From: Acidobacteriota bacterium
Lineage (GTDB): Bacteria > Acidobacteriota > Terriglobia > Bryobacterales > Bryobacteraceae
Direction: 5' to 3'
Length of the DNA stretch: 63,763 bases
Assembly (NCBI GenBank): GCA_026393985.1
Contig: JAPKZB010000090.1
Coordinates: forward strand, 1-63,763
A program made the translations under genes and the position numbers. The notes beneath the pieces were generated by a model. It was not told where the DNA came from and did no database searches. It worked only from the letters and a program-made list of their open reading frames with translations. Below are positions 16,403 to 25,321 of the stretch, piece after piece; the stretch's first letter is position 1, and each line of letters begins with the position of its first letter.

Positions 16403-17557
16403 TTAGAACTCTTTGAGATAGGCGTATTGGGCCTGGGCGAGGACGTCTTTGAGCGGGACGCCGCGGGCTTCGGCCAGGGCGCGGCAATCGTCGTACTCGG
16501 GTGTGGCGCCGTGCGCGGTGATCTTCATGCGGACTTCGCCCCAGGGGGTTTCGACGTTGAGGAAGCGCCGGGCGGCGACGCGGCGTTCGGCCGTGGTGAT
16601 GCGGAGGCCGATCGTGGTGGTTTCCTCGAGAACGATGGCGGCGAGGCGGTCGGTATCTTCCGGCTTGGCGAGGACGGTGAGTAGGGTGCCCGGCCGGTTC
16701 TTCTTCATCTGGAGCGGCTGGAGGGTGACGTCGAGGGCGCCGGCGGCGAGGAGGCGGTCCATGGCGTAGCCGAGGATCTGGGGGTTGGCGTCGTCGAGGT
16801 TGGCGGCGAGCACCTGGATGGTGGTGGCTTCGCTGGCGCTGGTGCGCTGGCCGATGGTGGCGCGCAGGACGTTGGCCTGGACGGCGAAATCCGCTGAGCC
16901 GGCGCCGAAGCCGGTGGACTGGATGGAGAGCGGGGGCAGGGGGCCGAAGTGCGTGGCGAGGGTGGCGACGATGGCGGCGCCGGTGGGGGTGGTCAGCTCC
17001 ATCGTGGGGCCCTTGGCGTAGATGGGCATCCGTTTGAGGAGTTCGGCGGTGGCGGGGGCGGGGACCGGCAGGGTGCCGTGTTCGGTTTCGACGGTGCCGC
17101 TGCCGACGTTGATGGGCGAGCAGGCGATGTCGGTGACGCCGAGCAGGTCGAGCGCGACGCAGGCGCCGACGATGTCCGAGATGGAGTCAACGGCGCCGAC
17201 TTCGTGGAAATGGACGAGGTCGAGCGGGACGCCGTGGACGTGGGCTTCGGCCTCGCCGAGCTTCAGGAAGATGTTGAGGGCGTTCTGCTTGGCGGCGGGG
17301 GAGACGGAGGTGGCGCGGTCGATGATCTTGGCGATGTGCGGGAGGTGGCGGTGGTCTTTCTGCTTGCCGCCATCGACGTGGAACTTGGTGGCGGCGAGGC
17401 CGCGACGCCGGGTTTTTTCGAAGCGGTAGGTGGCGCCGAGTTGCAGCGAGAGGAGGCTGTCAATGACGTAGCCGCCGGGCGCGCCGGCGTCGATGAGAGC
17501 GCCGACGGTCATGTCGCCGGAGATTCCGGAGAAGGCGTCGAAATAGCACGTCGTCAT
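16403..17557 (-). CDS. larC: Nickel-pincer cofactor biosynthesis protein LarC
   Basis: 384 residues from the ATG at 17557, which has AGAGGA about 7 bases upstream; in-frame sequence above overlaps purK and is not protein-like. LarC is the CTP-dependent nickel insertase (cyclometallase) that puts Ni into the pyridinium-dithiocarboxylate pincer of lactate racemase LarA. Seen: MTTCYFDAFSGISGDMTVGALIDAG, the His-rich VHGVPLDLVHFHEVGAVDSISDIVG, and the C-terminal ANLDDANPQILGYAMDRLLAAGALDVTLQPLQMKKNRPG. In some lactobacilli the gene needs a programmed frameshift; here it is one uninterrupted frame. larA and larB are not in the window. Confidence 0.9.
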   Translation of the reverse strand: MTTCYFDAFSGISGDMTVGALIDAGAPGGYVIDSLLSLQLGATYRFEKTRRRGLAATKFHVDGGKQKDHRHLPHIAKIIDRATSVSPAAKQNALNIFLKLGEAEAHVHGVPLDLVHFHEVGAVDSISDIVGACVALDLLGVTDIACSPINVGSGTVETEHGTLPVPAPATAELLKRMPIYAKGPTMELTTPTGAAIVATLATHFGPLPPLSIQSTGFGAGSADFAVQANVLRATIGQRTSASEATTIQVLAANLDDANPQILGYAMDRLLAAGALDVTLQPLQMKKNRPGTLLTVLAKPEDTDRLAAIVLEETTTIGLRITTAERRVAARRFLNVETPWGEVRMKITAHGATPEYDDCRALAEARGVPLKDVLAQAQYAYLKEF

Positions 17558-17606
17558 AGAGTCCTCTTTAATGGTACGACTTTGAGGGTGTGGGGAGTGG
17601 CCGAGC

Positions 17607-18740
17607 CTACAGCGCGGCGCGGGCGGCGAGGACCTGGGCCACGGCCTGGTCGGTGGATTCGGCGAGCGCCGTGAGGTGGCCCATCTTCCGGCCGGGGCGG
17701 GCGGAGAGCTTGCCGTACAGGTGGAGTTTGACGGCGGGGAAGGCGGCGGCCGCGGCCCAGTTGGGTTCGTTTTCGGTCCAGAGGTCGCCGAGGAGGTTGG
17801 CCATGGCGGCGGGGCGGAGGAGTTCCGGCGAGCCGAGGGGGAGGCCGCAGGTGGCGCGGAGTTGCTGTTCGAACTGGCTGGTGACGCAGGCGTCGAAGGT
17901 GAAGTGGCCGGAGTTGTGGGGCCGGGGGGCAAGTTCGTTAATCAGGAGGCGATCGTCTTTGGTGAGGAAGAATTCGACGCAGAGGACGCCGACGGAGTCG
18001 AGTTGCTCCATGACGGCGCGGGCGATGGTAGTGGCTTCGTTTCGCACGGTGTCGCTGACCCGTCCGGGAGCGCGGGTCAGGTCGAGGATGTGGTTCTTGT
18101 GATCGTTTTCGACTACACCGTAATGGACGAACTGGCCGTCGGCGCCGCGGGCGGCGACTACGGAGACCTCACGATCGAAGTCGATCAGCTTTTCGAGGAC
18201 GCACGGCTGGCCCTGTGCCCGGCGCCAGGCCTCTTCGGCGGCCGAAGGGGAGTAGATTTTCGACTGGCCCTTGCCGTCGTAGCCGAAGCCGGCGGTCTTG
18301 AGAATACAGGGGACGCCGAGGGCGGCGATGGCCGCTTCGAGATCGGCGAGCGAGTTGACCTCGCGAAAGGGGGCGAGCGGCAGGCCGTGTTTTACGAGGA
18401 ACTGTTTTTCGCGGAGGCGGTTTTGGGTGGTGTGGAGGACATCGCCGTGCGGCCGGACGAGGGTGAACTCAGCACAGGCTGCGGCGGTGGCCGCCGGGAC
18501 GTTCTCGAACTCGAAGGTGACGGCGCGGACCTGGCTCGAGAAGCGGCGCACGGCGTCGAGGTCTTCGTAGGGGGCGACGATTTCGAGATCGGCGACCTGG
18601 CCGGTCGGGGTATCGGTATCGGGCGAAAAGGTATGGACGCGATAACCCATGCGGCGTGCCGCAATCGCGAACATGCGGCCGAGTTGGCCGCTGCCGAGGA
18701 CGCCAACGGCGTTGCCGGGCGGAATCACGCGATGAGTCAT
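17607..18740 (-). CDS. purK: 5-(carboxyamino)imidazole ribonucleotide synthase
   Basis: 377 residues from the ATG at 18740. ATP-grasp enzyme of de novo purine synthesis that carboxylates AIR to N5-CAIR with bicarbonate and ATP. Seen: [22 protein letters not shown] (N-terminal nucleotide-binding turn), [15 protein letters not shown] (ATP-grasp lysine and glycine loop), [18 protein letters not shown] and [16 protein letters not shown]. The start overlaps the purE stop by 4 bases (ATGA), a coupled purE-purK pair as in E. coli. Confidence 0.95.
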   Translation of the reverse strand: MTHRVIPPGNAVGVLGSGQLGRMFAIAARRMGYRVHTFSPDTDTPTGQVADLEIVAPYEDLDAVRRFSSQVRAVTFEFENVPAATAAACAEFTLVRPHGDVLHTTQNRLREKQFLVKHGLPLAPFREVNSLADLEAAIAALGVPCILKTAGFGYDGKGQSKIYSPSAAEEAWRRAQGQPCVLEKLIDFDREVSVVAARGADGQFVHYGVVENDHKNHILDLTRAPGRVSDTVRNEATTIARAVMEQLDSVGVLCVEFFLTKDDRLLINELAPRPHNSGHFTFDACVTSQFEQQLRATCGLPLGSPELLRPAAMANLLGDLWTENEPNWAAAAAFPAVKLHLYGKLSARPGRKMGHLTALAESTDQAVAQVLAARAAL

Positions 18741-19225
18741 GGGAGCGTCTGTTCGCGCACCATGTCGGAGAGGCCGCGACGGTAGGCCTGCAGTTGGGCA
18801 CGGAGTTCGGGCCGGCTGGTGGCCAGAATCTGGATGGCCAGCAGGGCGGCGTTGATGGCGCCGGGCTTGCCGATCGCCAGGGTGCCGACGGGAATGCCGC
18901 CGGGCATCTGGACGATAGAGAGGAGCGAATCCATGCCTTTGAGGGCGTGGCTTTCGATCGGGACCCCGAGGACCGGAACCGTGGTCTGGGCGGCAACCAT
19001 GCCGGGCAGGTGCGCGGCACCGCCCGCCCCGGCGATGATCACCTCGAGGCCCCGGCTTTCGGCCGACTGCGCGTATTCGGTGAGCAGGTCCGGGGTGCGG
19101 TGGGCCGAGACCACCCGGCACTCGTGGGGAACGTTAAACTTCGCGAGCATCTCGCCGGCGTGCATCATGGTGTCCCAGTCGGACTTGCTGCCCATGATGA
19201 CGCCGACGAGAATCTGCTCCGGCAT
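18737..19225 (-). CDS. purE: 5-(carboxyamino)imidazole ribonucleotide mutase
   Basis: 162 residues, the standard length of class I PurE. It converts N5-CAIR, made by PurK, to CAIR. Seen: [12 protein letters not shown] (substrate phosphate and active Asp), [10 protein letters not shown] with the catalytic His, [17 protein letters not shown] and [35 protein letters not shown]. It lies 6 bases downstream of the isocitrate dehydrogenase gene and is coupled to purK. Confidence 0.97.
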   Translation of the reverse strand: MPEQILVGVIMGSKSDWDTMMHAGEMLAKFNVPHECRVVSAHRTPDLLTEYAQSAESRGLEVIIAGAGGAAHLPGMVAAQTTVPVLGVPIESHALKGMDSLLSIVQMPGGIPVGTLAIGKPGAINAALLAIQILATSRPELRAQLQAYRRGLSDMVREQTLP

Positions 19226-19231
19226 GAGGGG

Positions 19232-20686
19232 TTACTGGCCTTGGCCGAGCGAGAAGTCGGCGCGGCCGTTGAAGGTGCAGAGGCTTTCGTACTTGATGAA
19301 GTCGTACTTGGCGTCGAGCAGGGCCTGCAACTGCGCGATCACCTGCGCGTGGGTTACCGGGCCGTTCTCGGCGGCCGAGGACATGAACCGGCAGCGCCAG
19401 GTATCACAGCAAAGCGTGTCGGGGAAGCCGTTCGGCCACACCTTCACGCCGCGGTTGGAGAGCATGACCAGCTTCAAGCCGTCGATGGCCACCTTCGACA
19501 GGGCACCGCCGAGATCTTCGGCCGAGCCCGCCGTCCAGTTGAGGAAGATGTCGACACCAACCTGCTGTTTAACTTCGGGAACGTAGTGGGACTTCCGGTC
19601 GGAAAGGTCCTGCTGCGGGGCGTTGCTGTAGCGGGCCGCCTTCAGTTTAGTGGGTTCCTGACCCATGCGGTCGACCACGGCCTGGGCGAACTCTTTGGTG
19701 CCGACTTTCTGGGTCGAAACGCCTTCGGTGAAGATGTCGTAGGTGTGGATGCCGTCTTCGAGCGTCCGGAGCCAGGCGTTGTGCACCCGTTCGGCCACAT
19801 CGGACTGGTCGATGTGCACCAGCATCATCACCGCGCCAAGCAGGAGCCCGGACGGGTTGGCCAGATTCTGGCCCGCGCGGCGGGGAGCCGAGCCGTGGAT
19901 GGCTTCAAACATGGCGTACTTGACGCCGATGTTGGCCGAGCCGGCCAATCCGACCGAACCGGCGATCTGCGCGGCGACGTCCGAGAGGATGTCCCCATAG
20001 AGGTTGGGCATGACGACGACGTCGAAGACTTCCGGGGTGTCGGCCAGCTTCGCCGCGCCGATGTCGACGATCCAGTGCTCGTTCTCGATCTGCGGGTACT
20101 CGGGCGCGATCTCATCGAAGACCTTGTGGAAGAGGCCGTCGGTGAGCTTCATGATGTTGTCTTTGGTGAAGCAGGTGACCTTCTTGCGGTTGTTGCGGAC
20201 CGCGTACTCAAACGCGTAGCGGACGATCCGCTCGCAGCCGGGCCGGGAGATCAGCTTGAGGCACTGGTAGATGTCCTGGCTCTGGCGGTGCTCAATGCCG
20301 GCGTAGGTGTCCTCTTCGTTTTCCCGGACGATGACCACGTCCATCTTCGGGTGCAGGGTATCGACGTAGGGGTGGTAGGCCACGCACGGCCGGATGTTGG
20401 CATAGAGGCCAAGCATTTTGCGGGTGGTTACGTTCAGGCTCTTGAATCCGCCGCCCTGCGGGGTGGTGATCGGCGCCTTCAGGAAGACTTTCGTGCGGCG
20501 CAGCGATTCGATGGCGCTTGGTTCGATCCCCGCGGAGTTGCCGCGCAGGTAAACCTTTTCGCCGATTTCAATGGTCTCGATGTCGAGACGAGCGCCGGCC
20601 TCCTTCAAAATATGGAGGGTGGCTTCCATAATCTCAGGACCGATGCCGTCGCCGTGAGCGACTGTGATTGGAGTGTTCGTGGCCAT
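19232..20686 (-). CDS. icd: Isocitrate dehydrogenase (long Thermus/Rickettsia type)
   Basis: 484 residues. TCA-cycle enzyme that oxidatively decarboxylates isocitrate to 2-oxoglutarate. Seen: AHGDGIGPEIMEAT, substrate loop FKSLNVTTRKMLGLYANIRP, ENEEDTYAGIEHRQ, the catalytic Lys in KVTCFTKDNIMK, and the metal site VVMPNLYGDILSDVAAQIAGS. The core ends near residue 335. An additional C-terminal domain of about 145 residues follows (TKLKAARYSNAPQQDLSDRK onward), as in Thermus and Rickettsia enzymes. NADP use is likely but not proven from sequence. Confidence 0.92.
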   Translation of the reverse strand: MATNTPITVAHGDGIGPEIMEATLHILKEAGARLDIETIEIGEKVYLRGNSAGIEPSAIESLRRTKVFLKAPITTPQGGGFKSLNVTTRKMLGLYANIRPCVAYHPYVDTLHPKMDVVIVRENEEDTYAGIEHRQSQDIYQCLKLISRPGCERIVRYAFEYAVRNNRKKVTCFTKDNIMKLTDGLFHKVFDEIAPEYPQIENEHWIVDIGAAKLADTPEVFDVVVMPNLYGDILSDVAAQIAGSVGLAGSANIGVKYAMFEAIHGSAPRRAGQNLANPSGLLLGAVMMLVHIDQSDVAERVHNAWLRTLEDGIHTYDIFTEGVSTQKVGTKEFAQAVVDRMGQEPTKLKAARYSNAPQQDLSDRKSHYVPEVKQQVGVDIFLNWTAGSAEDLGGALSKVAIDGLKLVMLSNRGVKVWPNGFPDTLCCDTWRCRFMSSAAENGPVTHAQVIAQLQALLDAKYDFIKYESLCTFNGRADFSLGQGQ

Positions 20687-20747
20687 AATGTTGAAACGGA
20701 GCGTAACTCCCTACAATAATTCCCTTCGCCTGCTCACAGCAACTCGC

Positions 20748-21209
20748 TCAGAAGGGAATGTCGTCGTCGCAGACGCCGCCATCGCCCTGGTCGACCGATC
20801 CGAGCCGCCGGTTGAAGACGATATTCGAGTCTTCGCCGCGGCTGATTTTGGTGATTTCGAGCTCGATGCCCTGGAGCGAAGACAGGTGGGACGGCAGGGC
20901 GGAGAACTGCGGCAGCGCGAGCCCACACACGCTCAAATCCTGTTTCACATACTTCAGTGTGTTCTCGGTGATGGCCCGGTATTTCCACAGTAGCCGGTTC
21001 TGAAAGGTCGTTCCCGTAATCCGCAGGGTCCACTTGAGCATCGGGTTGCCGCTGCTTTTTGATTGCGTTAACTCGACGCGGTCCACCCGCACTTCGTAGC
21101 GTCCATCCGGGATGCTGTTCCAGGGTTCGTACTCGCTCACCACTTCATTGGCGTAGGCCTCATCATACGGCCGCAGGTCCACGCGGGAATCCACCAGTAC
21201 TCCGTTCAT
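20748..21209 (-). CDS. DUF669-like protein with an SSB-type C-terminal tail
   Basis: 153 residues. The core (about 33-140) starts IPDGRYEVRVDRVELTQSKS and continues GNPMLKWTLRI, then NRLLWKYRAITENTLKYVKQDL, and resembles DUF669, a phage family thought to be an OB-fold single-strand DNA binder. The protein ends in DDDIPF, the same acidic, Phe-terminated tip as the neighbouring SSB (DDDVPF), which in SSB docks repair and replication enzymes. Its start overlaps the stop of its paralogue (21206-21685) by 4 bases. Family assignment is from pattern memory, the tail is directly seen, and a role in DNA repair or replication is inference. Confidence 0.75.
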   Translation of the reverse strand: MNGVLVDSRVDLRPYDEAYANEVVSEYEPWNSIPDGRYEVRVDRVELTQSKSSGNPMLKWTLRITGTTFQNRLLWKYRAITENTLKYVKQDLSVCGLALPQFSALPSHLSSLQGIELEITKISRGEDSNIVFNRRLGSVDQGDGGVCDDDIPF

Positions 21210-21685
21210 AACGTCGCCAGCCTCCGGTTGAAGAACACGTCCGATTTATCGCCCTTGGTCACCTTGCTGACTTCGAGGCCGATACCCTGCAACTCCGCCA
21301 GGCGGCGGTTGAGATCCGACAGCCGCTCAAGGCGAAGGCCGCAAGTCAGCAGTTCGCTCTTGGTGTAGCGAATGGTGTTGGCCGTGATCGCACGGCGCTT
21401 CCAGACCATCCGCCGCTCGAACGGGCCGGCGACTACGCGCAATCCATACTTCAAAACCGCATTCCCCGTCGAGGCGAGGCTCAGTTCGAGGTCGGTAATC
21501 AGGACCCGGTAGCGCCCGTCCGGCACCTCGCCGAAGGTCGGCGCGGGGGCCTGTTCGGCTTCAAAAATGCGGTTAAACCGCGAAAGATCGATGGACTGGA
21601 CCGCAGGCGGGGGGGGCACCGTGAGCGGATGCCCTTCCGGATCGGGAATTGAATCAAAAAGCGAGACGAACTCAGCCATTGGCAT
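21206..21685 (-). CDS. DUF669-like protein, paralogue without acidic tail
   Basis: 159 residues. Clearly paralogous to the next gene: VPDGRYRVLITDLELSLASTG, AVLKYGLRVVAGPFERRMVWKRRAITANTIRYTKSELLTCGLRLERL and LQGIGLEVSKVTKGDKSDVFFNRRLATL match it block by block. It ends right after NRRLATL and lacks the DDDIPF tip, so only one of the pair should recruit SSB-interacting enzymes if the tail is functional. The N-terminus (about 1-50) is acidic and low in structure. It lies about 105 bases downstream of ssb on the same strand. Probably forms a heteromer with its partner; that is inference. Confidence 0.75.
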   Translation of the reverse strand: MPMAEFVSLFDSIPDPEGHPLTVPPPPAVQSIDLSRFNRIFEAEQAPAPTFGEVPDGRYRVLITDLELSLASTGNAVLKYGLRVVAGPFERRMVWKRRAITANTIRYTKSELLTCGLRLERLSDLNRRLAELQGIGLEVSKVTKGDKSDVFFNRRLATL

Positions 21686-21790
21686 TGCCTCCGCACCGAG
21701 TCAATGCAAACGGCATGCCACTGCTAACTGATTGATTGTAAGAAGGTATAAACCGCCGCGGCCCAGTTTGAAACGCGGCGGGGTTTCAAT

Positions 21791-22270
21791 TTAGAACGGG
21801 ACGTCGTCGTCGCTGATGCCTGCGTCAAAGGGGGAGCCGCCGCCGCTGGGCGCCGGGGCCGAGCGGGGGGCGCTCGACCGGGGAGCGGACATCATGCGCG
21901 GTTCCTGGCTAAAACCGCTGTCGCCACCCTCGCCGCCGCGGCCGCCGAGCAGAATGACATCATCGGCGACGACTTCGGTGGAGTAGCGCTTCTGGCCGTC
22001 CTTGTCTTCGTAGCTGCGGGTCTGCAGGCGGCCTTCGACGTACACCTGTTTGCCTTTGGTCAGATACGGCGCGAGGTTCTCGGCCCGCCACAGCACCACG
22101 TTCGACCAATCGGTCTCTTCTTTCCATTCGCCGGTGGCCTGATCCTTGTAACGTCGGCCCGTGGCCACCGAAAATCGAGTCATGGATACGCCGGAGGGCG
22201 TGAACTTAGTCTCGGCGTCCCGGCCGAGATTGCCAACCAGAATCACCTTGTTAACACTGCGCGAAGCCAT
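21791..22270 (-). CDS. ssb: Single-stranded DNA-binding protein
   Basis: 159 residues. OB-fold (1-110): VNKVILVGNLGRDAETKFTPSGVSMTRFSVATGRR, EWKEETDWSNVVLWRAENLAPYLTKGKQVYVEGRLQTRSYEDKDGQKRYSTEVVADDVILLG. A Gly/Ser/Pro-rich linker follows, ending in the acidic tip ISDDDVPF that binds partner proteins. A canonical chromosomal SSB in replication, recombination and repair. First gene of the leftward run; 207 bases separate it from a divergent gene. Confidence 0.97.
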   Translation of the reverse strand: MASRSVNKVILVGNLGRDAETKFTPSGVSMTRFSVATGRRYKDQATGEWKEETDWSNVVLWRAENLAPYLTKGKQVYVEGRLQTRSYEDKDGQKRYSTEVVADDVILLGGRGGEGGDSGFSQEPRMMSAPRSSAPRSAPAPSGGGSPFDAGISDDDVPF

Positions 22271-22357
22271 AATCTTTGCACTCTAGCACAGCGCGATGGG
22301 GGGCACCTCGCAGCGCGGCCCCGGATATTCCGACGGCGAATTAAGTGATGCACCCTG

Positions 22358-22385
22358 TTGCACGACGGCGAATCTGGTTCATAAT
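22358..22385 (+). promoter_or_regulatory. Possible promoter for the exported 413-residue protein
   Basis: In the 207-base divergent gap, TTGCAC (22358-22363) and CATAAT (22380-22385) are 16 bases apart and point rightwards, about 90 bases before the start codon. The -10 match is good, the -35 weak. Nothing else in 22271-22477 stood out. Confidence 0.3.
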
Positions 22386-22477
22386 ACTGCTTATCCACTG
22401 GCTGGCGGTGTGCTAGGTGGCGACCCGGTTGTCTCCGTTCGGCTCAGGAAAATCGTGCGGTGGAATTGTGAGGGAAA

Positions 22478-23719
22478 TTGCTTCGCTTGTCCTGGTTCCC
22501 ACGTTGTCCGGCCCGGCTAGGGGCTGCCGCTATGGCGTTGCTGGCGGGTCTGCCCGGCGCTGCGCAGACGATTATGAACGCCAACGGAGGTCCCGTGCGC
22601 CTGTTCGGCACGGACATGGCCATTTTTGAAGTGCGGGAACCGAGGCAGGATCTACCCTGTCAGGTAGTTCCCTCCAAGGGTGCGCTGGTTGGTTTTGACC
22701 TGAAGTTTCACTCCGGCTTCGAGGTAACCGTCCCGCTGCGGGAGCTTTCCGGCCGGGAGAACCTGCTGACCATTCTGTTCCGGGTTGCGCCGCTGTCTGA
22801 TCTCGACCATCCGGTCTACTTTATCCAAAAGATCCGGGTGCCTGAGATCGAGGAAGAGGCCAAGGGCGATGCGTCGCTGTACGGCGGTTTTGACCTTGGC
22901 GAAGGCAAGTATCGGGTGGATTGGTTGATGCGCGACCGCGCCGAGCGGATCTGCTCCCACTTCTGGGAGGTCGAAGCGGCGCTGAATGGCAAAGAGAGCC
23001 AGATGGCGATGGTGATCCCTCCGAATGCGGTCCGGGCGGCTGATCTGGAGAGTTTCAAGGACGAACCCCCGATCGAACGTGTCCCGGCCGGCGAGGCGAT
23101 TGCCGTGAAGGTTCTGCTGAACTACGCTCCGCAGAACCCGCGGAATACGGTCATGCGCCCGGTCGATACTACCGCGCTGGTGTCCATTGTTCGCTCGATT
23201 TTGCGGGAGCCGAAGATTGGAAAGTTTTCGCTCGTCGCCTTCTCGATGGCCAGTCAGCAGGTTTTATATCGGCAGGAAAATGTGGATCACCTTGATTTAC
23301 CGGCCCTGGGCGAGGCGCTCAGCAAGGTCAAGTTCGGCACGGTCGATTTGAGCAAGCTGGCCGTCAAGCACAGCGAGACGCAGTTTTTGGGCGATCTGAT
23401 CCGTACCGAGCTCGGCGGGGCGAACAGGCCGGAGGCGATCATTTTTGCCGGACCGAAGGTGATGCTCGAGCAGAACGTGGAGGCGGAAACCCTAAAGGAG
23501 GTCGGCGCCATCGAGTTCCCCTTGTTTTACCTTAACTACAATCTGTATCCGGCCCAGATCCCCTGGCGGGATTCGATCTCGCATGCCGTGAAGTTCTTCA
23601 AGGGGCAGGAGTACACTATTAGTAAGCCCCGGGATCTCTGGTTTGCCACCTCGGATGTGGTTAGCCGCATCTTGAAAGCCCGTAGCGGCCGCATCGCGCA
23701 AAGCGCTCCTTCCCGGTAG
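22478..23719 (+). CDS. Exported protein of unknown function
   Basis: 413 residues. The TTG at 22478 is the first start after an in-frame stop and gives a plausible signal peptide (LRLSWFPRCPARLGAAAMALLAGLPGAAQ); the ATG at 22532 would cut it. No domain is recognised with confidence. The first half (about 35-175) is beta-rich (PSKGALVGFDLKFHSGFEVTVPLREL, YGGFDLGEGKYRVDWLMRDRAERICSHFWEVEAAL). The second half (about 205-380) looks like an alpha/beta domain (TTALVSIVRSILREPKIGKFSLVAFSMASQQVLYRQ). Proteins of this style accompany Acidobacteriota VWFA-related exported proteins, but no MIDAS motif is seen. Followed by a methyltransferase on the same strand. Confidence 0.75.
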   Translation: MLRLSWFPRCPARLGAAAMALLAGLPGAAQTIMNANGGPVRLFGTDMAIFEVREPRQDLPCQVVPSKGALVGFDLKFHSGFEVTVPLRELSGRENLLTILFRVAPLSDLDHPVYFIQKIRVPEIEEEAKGDASLYGGFDLGEGKYRVDWLMRDRAERICSHFWEVEAALNGKESQMAMVIPPNAVRAADLESFKDEPPIERVPAGEAIAVKVLLNYAPQNPRNTVMRPVDTTALVSIVRSILREPKIGKFSLVAFSMASQQVLYRQENVDHLDLPALGEALSKVKFGTVDLSKLAVKHSETQFLGDLIRTELGGANRPEAIIFAGPKVMLEQNVEAETLKEVGAIEFPLFYLNYNLYPAQIPWRDSISHAVKFFKGQEYTISKPRDLWFATSDVVSRILKARSGRIAQSAPSR

Positions 23720-23797
23720 ACGGCATGTTCTTTGCAGACGGTGGAAACGTGTCTGGTTCGCTTACGTCCATTTCGATAGAGGAATCGCACAGGGAAT

Positions 23798-24343
23798 ATG
23801 AAGCTCTCCATTTGCTCGCTTGTCGCGCTCTCGGCGTGGAGTTTGACCGCGCAACCGCTCGAGCCCCAGCGTCTGGCGCCATTTGTCCCGTCGCCGGCGG
23901 AGATTATCGAACGGATGCTCGAAGCGGCCAACGTGAAGCGCGGCGAGATTGTGGTCGACCTGGGCTGCGGGGATGGGCGCATTCTGATTACGGCGGTGCA
24001 GAAGTTTGGGGCCAAGGCGGTGGGCGTGGAGTTGAATCCCAAGCTCGTCAAAGAGGCCTCCGAGATGATCGCCCGCCTTGGATTGCAGAACCATGCCCGG
24101 GTGGTTCGCGGAGATATCTTCGAGGCGGATCTTAGCCAGGCCGATGTCGTCGCCCTTTACTTGACCACGGGATCCAACGAAAAGTTGCGGCCGAAACTCG
24201 AACAATCGCTCCGGCCGGGCGCGCGTGTCGTCTCGCACGATTACGGCATCCGGGGCTGGAATCCGGTGGATGTGCAGGAGGTGTTTGTCCACAACCGCCG
24301 CCACAAGATTTACCTGTACGAGATCGGCCCCCGGAAATACTAG
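23798..24343 (+). CDS. SAM-dependent methyltransferase, FAM173/ATPSCKMT-like, with a signal-peptide-like N-terminus
   Basis: 181 residues. The methyltransferase core has motif I VVDLGCGDGRILITA (about 52-66), the acidic loop VGVELNPKLV and post-I GDIFEADLSQADVVALYLT. The segment FVPSPAEIIERML just before it resembles the eukaryotic FAM173 lysine methyltransferases. The N-terminus MKLSICSLVALSAWSLTAQPLEPQ reads as a cleavable signal peptide, which is odd for a SAM enzyme because SAM is cytoplasmic; it may instead be a membrane anchor. Substrate unknown; a protein lysine is an inference from the family resemblance. Confidence 0.82.
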   Translation: MKLSICSLVALSAWSLTAQPLEPQRLAPFVPSPAEIIERMLEAANVKRGEIVVDLGCGDGRILITAVQKFGAKAVGVELNPKLVKEASEMIARLGLQNHARVVRGDIFEADLSQADVVALYLTTGSNEKLRPKLEQSLRPGARVVSHDYGIRGWNPVDVQEVFVHNRRHKIYLYEIGPRKY

Positions 24344-24366
24344 CCACTTCGCGGTAGCCTGAGAGG

Positions 24367-25314
24367 ATGTCCAGATTCGATGTAGTCGGCGTTGGCCTGA
24401 ATGCCACCGACACGCTGCTTCTCGTACCCAAGTTTCCGGCTTATGCCGGCAAGGAGCCTTTTGTCGAGGAGATGTTTTCCCCGGGGGGGCAGGTGGCGAG
24501 CGCCATGGTGGCCTGCGCCAAACTTGGCCTGCGGGTGAAGTACATCGGCACGATGGGCGATGATGAGCGGGGGCGGATTCAGCGCGACAGTCTGCTCGGC
24601 ACGGGCATCAACCTCGACGACGTGCAGATCCGCCAGGGCTGCGCCAACCAGTCGGCCTACATCGTCATCGATCAATCTACCGGCGAGCGGACCGTGCTCT
24701 GGCGGCGTCCTGACTGCCTGCGCCTGAGTCCGGAGGAGATCCAGCCCGAGATGATCACCTCCGCCCGTCTGCTGCACATCGACGGCCACGATACGCCCGC
24801 CGTGGCCCGCGCGGCGGAGATAGCCCGCGCCCACGGCATTCCGGTCACGGTTGATGTCGATACGGTCTACCATGGCTTTGACCGCGTATTGCCGAACATC
24901 GACTACCTGATCACCAGCTCCGAGTTCCCGCCGCAGTGGACCAACGAACGCGACCCGTTTCGCGCGCTGATCATGATTCAGGAGGAGTTTGGCATGAAGG
25001 TGGCGGCGATGACGCTCGGCGCTTTCGGCGCCATTGCCCGCATGGACGGGCAGTTTGTTTACTCCCCGGCTTTTGTGGTTGACTGCGTCGATACGACCGG
25101 GGCGGGTGATGTTTTCCACGGCGCGTTCTGCTATTCGGTGCTCACCGGCCTCAGCCTGCGCGACTCCCTCGATTTCTCGAACGCCATGGCGGCGTTGAAC
25201 TGCATGGAGATTGGCGCCCGCGGCGGCATCCGCGACGCGGCCGCCGCCCGGGAGTTGATCGCCACCGGCCAGCGCCGCAGCAAACGCGATTTCGTGCAGC
25301 GCGCCTCCTCGTGA
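24367..25314 (+). CDS. PfkB family carbohydrate kinase (ribokinase-like)
   Basis: 315 residues. Ribokinase fold: N-terminal FDVVGVGLNATDTLLLV, substrate Gly-Gly region SPGGQVASAMVACAKLGL, GTMGDDERGRIQRDSL, and the catalytic signature DTTGAGDVFHGAFCYSVL (about 236-253) with the base Asp. The family phosphorylates sugars, nucleosides or related alcohols. Substrate cannot be called. It starts 23 bases after the methyltransferase and ends 7 bases before the rhomboid gene, so it is probably one transcript. Confidence 0.92.
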   Translation: MSRFDVVGVGLNATDTLLLVPKFPAYAGKEPFVEEMFSPGGQVASAMVACAKLGLRVKYIGTMGDDERGRIQRDSLLGTGINLDDVQIRQGCANQSAYIVIDQSTGERTVLWRRPDCLRLSPEEIQPEMITSARLLHIDGHDTPAVARAAEIARAHGIPVTVDVDTVYHGFDRVLPNIDYLITSSEFPPQWTNERDPFRALIMIQEEFGMKVAAMTLGAFGAIARMDGQFVYSPAFVVDCVDTTGAGDVFHGAFCYSVLTGLSLRDSLDFSNAMAALNCMEIGARGGIRDAAAARELIATGQRRSKRDFVQRASS

Positions 25315-25321
25315 CCCGGTT

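Noticed and set aside
16081-16403. metG called defective because zinc-knuckle Cys are missing
   Set aside because: Zinc-free MetRS forms are known and all catalytic motifs are intact.
20748-22270. A prophage around the DUF669-like genes
   Set aside because: Neighbours are ssb, icd, purE and purK; no structural, lysis or integrase genes are present.
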